Assembly: GCA_028671895.1 (NCBI GenBank)
Contig: CM053801.1
Location: forward strand, 10,639,375 to 10,703,374
Reading direction: 5' to 3'
DNA length: 64,000 nucleotides
DNA from: Oenanthe sinensis
Taxonomy: Eukaryota; Streptophyta; Magnoliopsida; Apiales; Apiaceae
Below, piece after piece: positions 58,042-64,000 of the stretch (within the stretch, counting starts at the first letter, position 1; each line of letters opens with the position of its first letter). Below the pieces are notes generated by a model. It searched no databases. It was given only the letters and a program-made list of their open reading frames with translations, and was not told the DNA's origin. The translations under genes and the position numbers were made by a program.

Positions 58042-59582
58042 GTATTAGTCAAGAAAGTCAATATGTTCTACCAAACTTATGTTGGTCTCTTAGTTTTAAC
58101 AACTTCGATATGGAACACCTCCACTCCAATGCCAACTTCGATATGGAACACCTCCACTCGCTCTGAAGAAAATTCACTGCAATGCTTGCCGGAGGTTTCT
58201 CTAATACTTGTAGGATTGTCAATATTTTCATTATCCTACCACACGAACAAGTCAGCAAACTCAATAATTGCATAGACTTCATACAATATTATATTCTTTT
58301 TTGCGAAAATCTTTTAATGCTCAGATTTTAAGTATGAAAGCTCTTCTTTTAATCTTTATATGACATGACATAAGTAACTGCTAAAACATGAAACACAACT
58401 AATCTCTTCTTCTATACATATACATATATATAGACATGCACTGTTATATTATATAGACCCCCCCCCCCCACACACACACACTACGTGACTACACAGTATA
58501 CTATACACACCCACGCACTGTTATACTATATATGCTGATTATACACACTGTTTATGCTTATTATTTTCTTCCAATTGTTTCTTAATCAATAATTAGTATA
58601 TATTAAGTTATACAGTATATAGTTATACTAAGCTATTTGCTATATATAATGATTATCAGTGTGAATGTGTGATTATATCTGAATTTGGGCTGTATAAGGA
58701 TGATCAATAGCGAATTAGCTATGCAATTATTTGTTAATCTGACGTTAAATTATTTTTGACTTTGAATTTATGTGCTGAATTTAGCTGTTTTTATCATTTA
58801 TGACAAGTTAGCTTTGCTTATAAATGTCTTATTATGTATAAAAATTTATAATTTTTTACATTATATACCATTTATATATAATATATGTATATTTAATCGT
58901 CTTTGATGAATCTGCGCTTTGCGCGTTGCGCTTATGCTCCGGGAAGCCTTTGTGCTTGGCGTGTGTTGCGCGTTGAATAACACTGACATTTACTATTCAT
59001 CTTACATCTAAATACCAACACAAAAGATTTACCTAATAAATTTAAAACTCCACATAGTGAAGTAAAGTTCTTGTTATGTTATTGACTATTTACTCATGTT
59101 AATTGATGAGGGATTAAAGTCTGATCCCCAGACCTGTTGTAAAATGCTTCAAGAGAGACACTGAGAGACTTTAATGTATTTAGTATTTTGCTCAGATTTT
59201 CTGAGTAATCTATAACTAAATCCTCTGAAAAGGCTACATTTGAGTTGGTTTTATGGTTTTCCCTTTATTAAAACTTAAAAGACAAAACCAAATTGAAGAT
59301 ATATAACATAAAATCACAATTGCTAACACCTAACTACATGCAACATGGATAGATAAATACAATATAAACTTTGTTTCAGCTAAACTAAATATCATATGCA
59401 GCATCACTCTCAACTAAACTTTGTGTTTCAGCAACAAACTATAAAAACTAAGAAACATATTTGGCATTGCATCAAGTTGAAGGATCTACTAAAAATCAAA
59501 TGGTTCTATGTATTAAGATGAATATAGCATGCAAAAAAATAAACAGAACAGTGAAAGATGGGAAATTTGACCTGTAAAGTCA
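58042..59582. other. 3' side of the DnaJ gene; likely 3'-UTR intron
   Basis: On the minus strand, TTTACAG|GTCAAA just after the DnaJ stop codon (59571-59572) is a possible splice donor, and TATGCAG|GTTATG near 57112 a possible acceptor. So this stretch and the TRIM may be one intron in the untranslated tail. A C run at 58459-58469 with adjacent CA repeat, and a hAT-end-like GCGCGTTGAATAACACTG near 58965, are also present. No gene is seen. Splicing is inferred. Confidence 0.35.
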
Positions 59583-60632
59583 TCAAGCTGCTGCCTGAAA
59601 CTGCTTTAAAGCATTGCAATGCGGTGCTTCTTTAATAAGCCGCTGCCTCTCAATCTGACAATTGTGACTAATAATTGACAAATACTCTCTTTCAATCCTC
59701 AACTCAAGCTCCTCACGCTCATTGCTATCAGTAGGATACTCCTGCTCAAAGTTCCTTGATTTGACATAATAATCAACGCCCTTTTGTGTAGTAACCAAAT
59801 GTTGATAGGGAAAAGATCTAGAAAGACTGTAAACAGGCTCTGAAGACGGCCACAAGCTCAACAAAACAAACAAAACGACAGGCAACAGCTGAATCAAAGT
59901 CCTCGTATTCGAAGCACCAGCAGAACCGTTATTATTATTCCCCATCCTCACATGCACTCCATTTCCAAAACCAAAACCCCGAAACTGCGTAGCAGCACCA
60001 GGATTCATTCCCCCAAAGAAGAAATTCCTAAAAATCTCCTCAGCATCAACATCAGCATCATAAAATCCATTAAACCCTTGATTCCTCCTAGCTGGTCCCT
60101 GTTCATAAACAACCTCATCGGAACCAACAAGATCATATCTTTTCCTACTCTCTTGATCATTCAAACACATAAACGACTTTGAAACCATCTTAAACGCCTC
60201 CTCAGCCCCTGGAGCCTTATTCTTATCAGGATGAACCTTAAGTGACAACTTCCGATACGCCTTTCGAATATCCTCAACACTAGAACTTCTCTCCAACCCT
60301 AAAATATCATAAAAATCCTTCTTTTTCCTAATCTCCCTCACAATCGAGACTTGTTGTTCACTATACGCAACCGAAGAAGGCGATCCAGCAATTGAATTCC
60401 TAAGGCGAGGAGCAGAATTGACATCAACATCATCAAGATTAGATTTTGATGATCCATTATCAACGGGAGTGTCTAAAGATTGAATCTTTGAGAGTAAATC
60501 ATCAACAGGTAGACAAGGATCGAGACGACGAGCCTTGGAGATGAATTTTAGGGCGCGAGATCGATCGCCGACATCGAGTGCGTCTCTGCCGATTTTGAGA
60601 CATTTGATTGCCTCGTCCTTGTTGCCGTCCAT
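59583..60632 (-). CDS. DnaJ/DUF1977 co-chaperone of the ER membrane (dnaJ 49 / DNAJB12-like)
   Basis: Single coding exon of 349 residues. Residues 1-50 form the helical repeat (KDEAIKCLKIGRDALDVGDR) typical of this J-protein group. The J domain is about residues 105-168 (DFYDILGLERSSSVEDIRKA), with the Hsp70-activating HPD at 134-136. A Gly/Asn-rich linker follows. One membrane segment, LIQLLPVVLFVLLSLW, spans about 246-261. The C-terminal DUF1977 domain includes KGVDYYVKSRNFEQEYP. The family sits in the ER membrane with the J domain in the cytosol and assists Hsp70 in membrane-protein quality control. The start ATG fits the conserved MDGNKDEA. It faces the RRS1 gene head to head. The frame is intact. 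Confidence 0.93.
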   Translation of the reverse strand: MDGNKDEAIKCLKIGRDALDVGDRSRALKFISKARRLDPCLPVDDLLSKIQSLDTPVDNGSSKSNLDDVDVNSAPRLRNSIAGSPSSVAYSEQQVSIVREIRKKKDFYDILGLERSSSVEDIRKAYRKLSLKVHPDKNKAPGAEEAFKMVSKSFMCLNDQESRKRYDLVGSDEVVYEQGPARRNQGFNGFYDADVDAEEIFRNFFFGGMNPGAATQFRGFGFGNGVHVRMGNNNNGSAGASNTRTLIQLLPVVLFVLLSLWPSSEPVYSLSRSFPYQHLVTTQKGVDYYVKSRNFEQEYPTDSNEREELELRIEREYLSIISHNCQIERQRLIKEAPHCNALKQFQAAA

Positions 60633-62670
60633 TGCAGAGTTGAATCAATTGGACCCGACAATAGTATAAGTACGGATCGGGTCGAAACGACTGATGAGAA
60701 GATGATCAATTGATTAGGGTTTCATTGACGAGAGCTGCAATCCACATACATGTGTATATGTAAAAATTTGGATACATAATCATCACCGCTATTTATTTAT
60801 TTATTTTTGTCAAGGGCTGGATTTATTTATAAATACTAAAATCAGAGCATCAACCGAATATACGTAAATACTAGTAGTACAATTTCTTTATTAGTTGAAT
60901 CATTAATCAATTATATTTAAATTTTATTTTTAAATTTTATAATTAGGTCGCTGCTCTCCTACTACCGATTGCCAACATTAAAAACTTGATTCCAATCCTA
61001 TTTATTAAAAAATACGCGAATGTATGAATCACTTGCCAGGAGCGGATATAAAATTTAATAAACCACTCCTATCAATTCACATTATTTTCTAAATAATTAT
61101 AACACAAAATTATTAATGAAGACTTCATTTAATTTATATATATATATATATAAATTTTATTTTGACCAATATTAATCGCCTCTAGGCTCAGGGTCAGGGC
61201 TGTTAGCTGTATATATAAGCTGTGTAAACCCCCCACTCTTGATCCTTTGGCTTTGGAAGAAGTTAGCCCAGACAGAAAGATGGGTGAGCAGAGCAGAGCA
61301 GCAGCAGCAACTTGGAGGTTCATCTTGGGAATCTAATGGCTACTCACGCCTACCACCATTTCTTAACCCCACCTTCTTGGTTTCCTCTTTTTTCTCCTCT
61401 CTCATTGCTCTCTTCTAGACGTGTGTATGTATATATGTATATGCACTACCCTAAACCCTTTTATTACATTGTATCTCTACTTTGATGTATTGCCCTCCGT
61501 TCACCCCAAGCAATTACCTTCTTTTATTTTATTTATTTCTTTGATTTTTCAGTGTTAACAGTTGGACAAGTGTTCTTGAAAGACAATTTCTTTTTTTCTT
61601 TTTTTGGGTACAAGTAGTATAGTTTTTCTGGGTAATATGCTTTAATTACATACTAATATGCTTTAAATACCCCCCTGGCCCCCTCCCTTGAATTAAAAAA
61701 AAAAAAAAAAGAGAAGATTTGTGTCAATGTTACATAAGATGGATAAGACGGGGTTGGATTCGAAACGGGATACGCAGAACATCTCTAAATCCGGTATCAC
61801 GAAATGCATGGATACGAGTGGTCTTTTTAATAAAAACAATATGCTATAATATATATTTTTTCAATTAAAAACTCAATTAATAATATAAATATTTATCATC
61901 AAAGTTATTGTAACTTATATATTATTATAAATTCGCTAATATATTGTGATTTATAAGGTTATTGGGCCTGAAAATGATACAGCTAATTGAGCTTTGGTCT
62001 TGCGGTATTTAAAACATTAAAAAGATGATTTATACAAAAACATTAGTACCCAATATTATGACCCACAACGTTTCGGGTCGTGTTTGTTCCCGATTGGGGA
62101 ACGAACGATCTGGGTCCGCACTACGTGACTACGTCCCACGTTCCACGTTCCTTGTAACTATGATTTGTGTACTCTGTTAGATAACTAGTTTTCATTCAAA
62201 AACGTACCCCAGTAATTTCGCTAGCTAGTAATTATCTGAAGCATCCAGCTTCCCTTCATATTTTTTCTTTTTTGAAATGTAAATCAATAGATTGAAGAAA
62301 TTGTACTCGCCATACTACGATTAAAATCTAAAATGCTGAATACCTAGTTATAGATTTTTAATGCAGTTGTGATCATATGTGTTGCTAACGAAGTCTATAA
62401 AACAAAATATCCTTTCATTTTCAGCTTCATGAGGATGCTGTTGTAGTTATATTGTAGCAGAACCTTTTTTTCTTGTTGAGTTTCTCCATGAATCTGTTGT
62501 GTTCATGATTGCTCATTTTTTTTAAAAGCAAAGCTTGTTCATCTTTGTCTTAATTTGAAGGATTTTGTTTTTCCACAAATAAGTATTTTTTTCGATATTT
62601 TTTATATGAAGTATGCAAATTTAAAAAACATTTCCCTTTCCTTTTCCGTGTTACATACATATAAACTTAG
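60633..62670. other. Region between DnaJ and RRS1 genes
   Basis: It should contain the promoters of both divergent genes and the first exon of RRS1, which I could not find. A CAG-rich short frame at 61279-61336 (ATGGGTGAGCAGAGCAGAGC) resembles nothing in RRS1. Poly-A and AT-rich stretches fill the rest. Confidence 0.4.
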
Positions 62671-63941
62671 GGAGGAGCTAGTAAAGGAGAGTATACAGCA
62701 AGCCACCAAACTAGTTCGAGCAATTGCTGATTCTCTATTTAGCTTATCATCAACTGAAGATCAGGAAGGACCCATTGTCAAGTTGCCTCCACCAACAACA
62801 AGATTGCCAAGAGAGAAGCCGGTATGCTCTTCTTTTCTTATGCAGTTATCACCTTTCTTGTGCGTAAGTATTTGTATGTACCTACATGTGCAAGGTATGT
62901 TTCTTGATCAATGCCTGTAGAAAGAAAAGATTATGTATAAAAATATCACTTGCCTAACAAATGCTATCTCTGGCTTTTGTAGTTTTGTAATGAATAACAC
63001 AAACTTCTCAAGTGTCTTTTACATAATGCAGAGAATTGAGTTCCTAAGCATAATTATTGTCTGTGGTAGTTGTGGTTTTTATAGGCACCCTTCAATGGTT
63101 AGTGCAACACATAAAATAGATAATTGGGTATATGTTGTGGCTTTGTTGGCTTTTGTACATGAATCAATAATGAGAATTTGACATCCTAAATACCATACAC
63201 AAGCTTTTGCAGTTGTTCAGAATAAGATTTAGAAAGGAAAACGGCTGAACATATGCTTCTGTATTTACATACATGGTAATTGTAATCAATCTCAAAATAC
63301 TAAATTTTCCGCTTAACTTAAACTTGCCTTGTGTATTTCAGCTGCCTAAGCCTAGACCTCCAACAAAATGGGAAGAGTTTGCCAAAAAGAAAGGTTAGCT
63401 AATAACAGTATAATCTGAAAATTATATCAACTGTACGCTGTTCTTTGTGATTACCCTCACCCCACAATATTGCATGTTGTTATTATTTTGACAACATAGG
63501 CATCAAGAACTATAAGAAGGACAAGCAAGTGTTTGATGAACAAACTGGTACCTGGAAGCGTCGTTATGGATATGACCGTGTAAATGATGACAATGGTGTT
63601 CCAATTATCGAAGCAAAATTGACTGATGGTATAAAATGACTTGTTACTTTTATTTTCTTTGCGTTATATCTGGATATGTTATTTTATGTTATTGTCTTTC
63701 AATTGATCATGGGAAAAAATTATCTGAGATGGTATTTTGTTTGTTTTGATCTGCATGTCATATTATATTTCCTCCCTGCCTTCCTGGTGTACATTGTTTA
63801 AGTAGAGCACATGTATATACCAGAGCCAGGACAGGATCCATTTGCTAAAAGACGTACAGAAAAGAAGCAACGAGTAGAAAATCAAGATAAAAATCGCTTA
63901 CATAATCTAAAAGATGCCGCAGAAGTTGGTGCTTTGCCAAG
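62671..63941 (+). CDS. RRS1: RRS1-type ribosome biogenesis regulatory protein, partial
   Basis: Nucleolar factor for assembly of the large ribosomal subunit (brings 5S RNP components with Rpf2). Four internal exons are clear: 62671-62821, 63342-63393, 63500-63628 and 63806-63941, with GT..AG borders and compatible phases. They encode REELVKESIQQATKLVRAIA, then LPPPTTRLPREKP joined to LPKPRPPTKWEEFAKKKG, then IKNYKKDKQVFDEQTGTWKR and YGYDRVNDDNGVPIIEAKL, then PGQDPFAKRRTEKKQR and KNRLHNLKDAAEVGALPR. These are the core RRS1 blocks in order. The C-terminal part lies beyond the window. The N-terminal exon, expected to end in a two-base part of an Arg codon, is not recognisable upstream. It may be far, diverged or lost. 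An insert EHMYI before PEPG is unusual and may reflect a shifted splice site. Confidence 0.9.
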
Positions 63942-64000
63942 GTTCATCCTTCTCCTTTGCACAATACTCCTTATATTGCACCACATCGATTAAAACATGC

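Noticed and set aside
61279..61336. Possible RRS1 first exon or upstream gene starting MGEQSRAAAAATW
   Set aside because: The frame ends after about 19 codons and has no resemblance to the RRS1 N-terminus.

Overview
This is nuclear DNA from a flowering plant, almost certainly a eudicot. The genes have several introns with GT..AG junctions, their products are closest to plant families (chloroplast heme oxygenase, SPX, NPF, alpha-type phospholipase D), intergenic DNA is very AT-rich, and there are many plant transposons plus a relic of chloroplast DNA. I cannot fix the species; an asterid is only a guess.

Genes. (1) 167-813 (-): two-exon small membrane protein of unknown function. (2) 2395-5710 (-): alpha-type phospholipase D, three coding exons, no visible ATG. 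(3) 10010-11864 (+): SPX-domain phosphate sensor with two PHR1-type sites by its TATA box. (4) 14142-16224 (+): plastid heme oxygenase HO1, four exons. (5) 22062-24429 (+): nucleotide-sugar/triose-phosphate-type translocator, broken by a solo LTR, a hAT element in that LTR, and a one-base frameshift. (6) 26362-29236 (-): NPF6.2-like (NRT1.4-type) transporter, six exons. (7) 46822-50481 (+): SEC11 signal peptidase, eight exons, with a hAT element in intron 2. (8) 59583-60632 (-): DnaJ/DUF1977 ER-membrane co-chaperone. (9) from 62671 (+), running off the window: RRS1-type ribosome biogenesis factor, first exon not found. These genes do not form a pathway; they are ordinary housekeeping and nutrition genes.

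Between them lies layered mobile DNA: Tourist-like MITEs (6540-6928, 33064-33477), long-TIR Mutator-like elements (12817-13347, 16735-17730, possibly 55688-56344), a Stowaway MITE (19750-19978), hAT elements (22131-23234, 47795-48809), a PIF/Harbinger element with a decayed transposase (50659-52896), a 419-bp TRIM retrotransposon with 5-bp target duplication (57623-58041), a Ty1/copia fragment (17880-19060), and a composite retrotransposon block from 35440 to 45953. That block holds a 3' LTR and polypurine tract, decayed non-pol coding sequence, a nested solo LTR, reverse-transcriptase remnants, a 222-bp tandem repeat, and a 1.5-kb LTR with 15 copies of a GTATGACT-like motif upstream of its TATA box.

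I found no clear new biological system. The best leads are the motif array in that LTR, the unassigned coding region beside the other LTR, the intact BED-finger-only ORF in the SEC11 intron, the altered catalytic-site motif of SEC11, the missing start codon of the phospholipase D, and the nested inactivation of the translocator.
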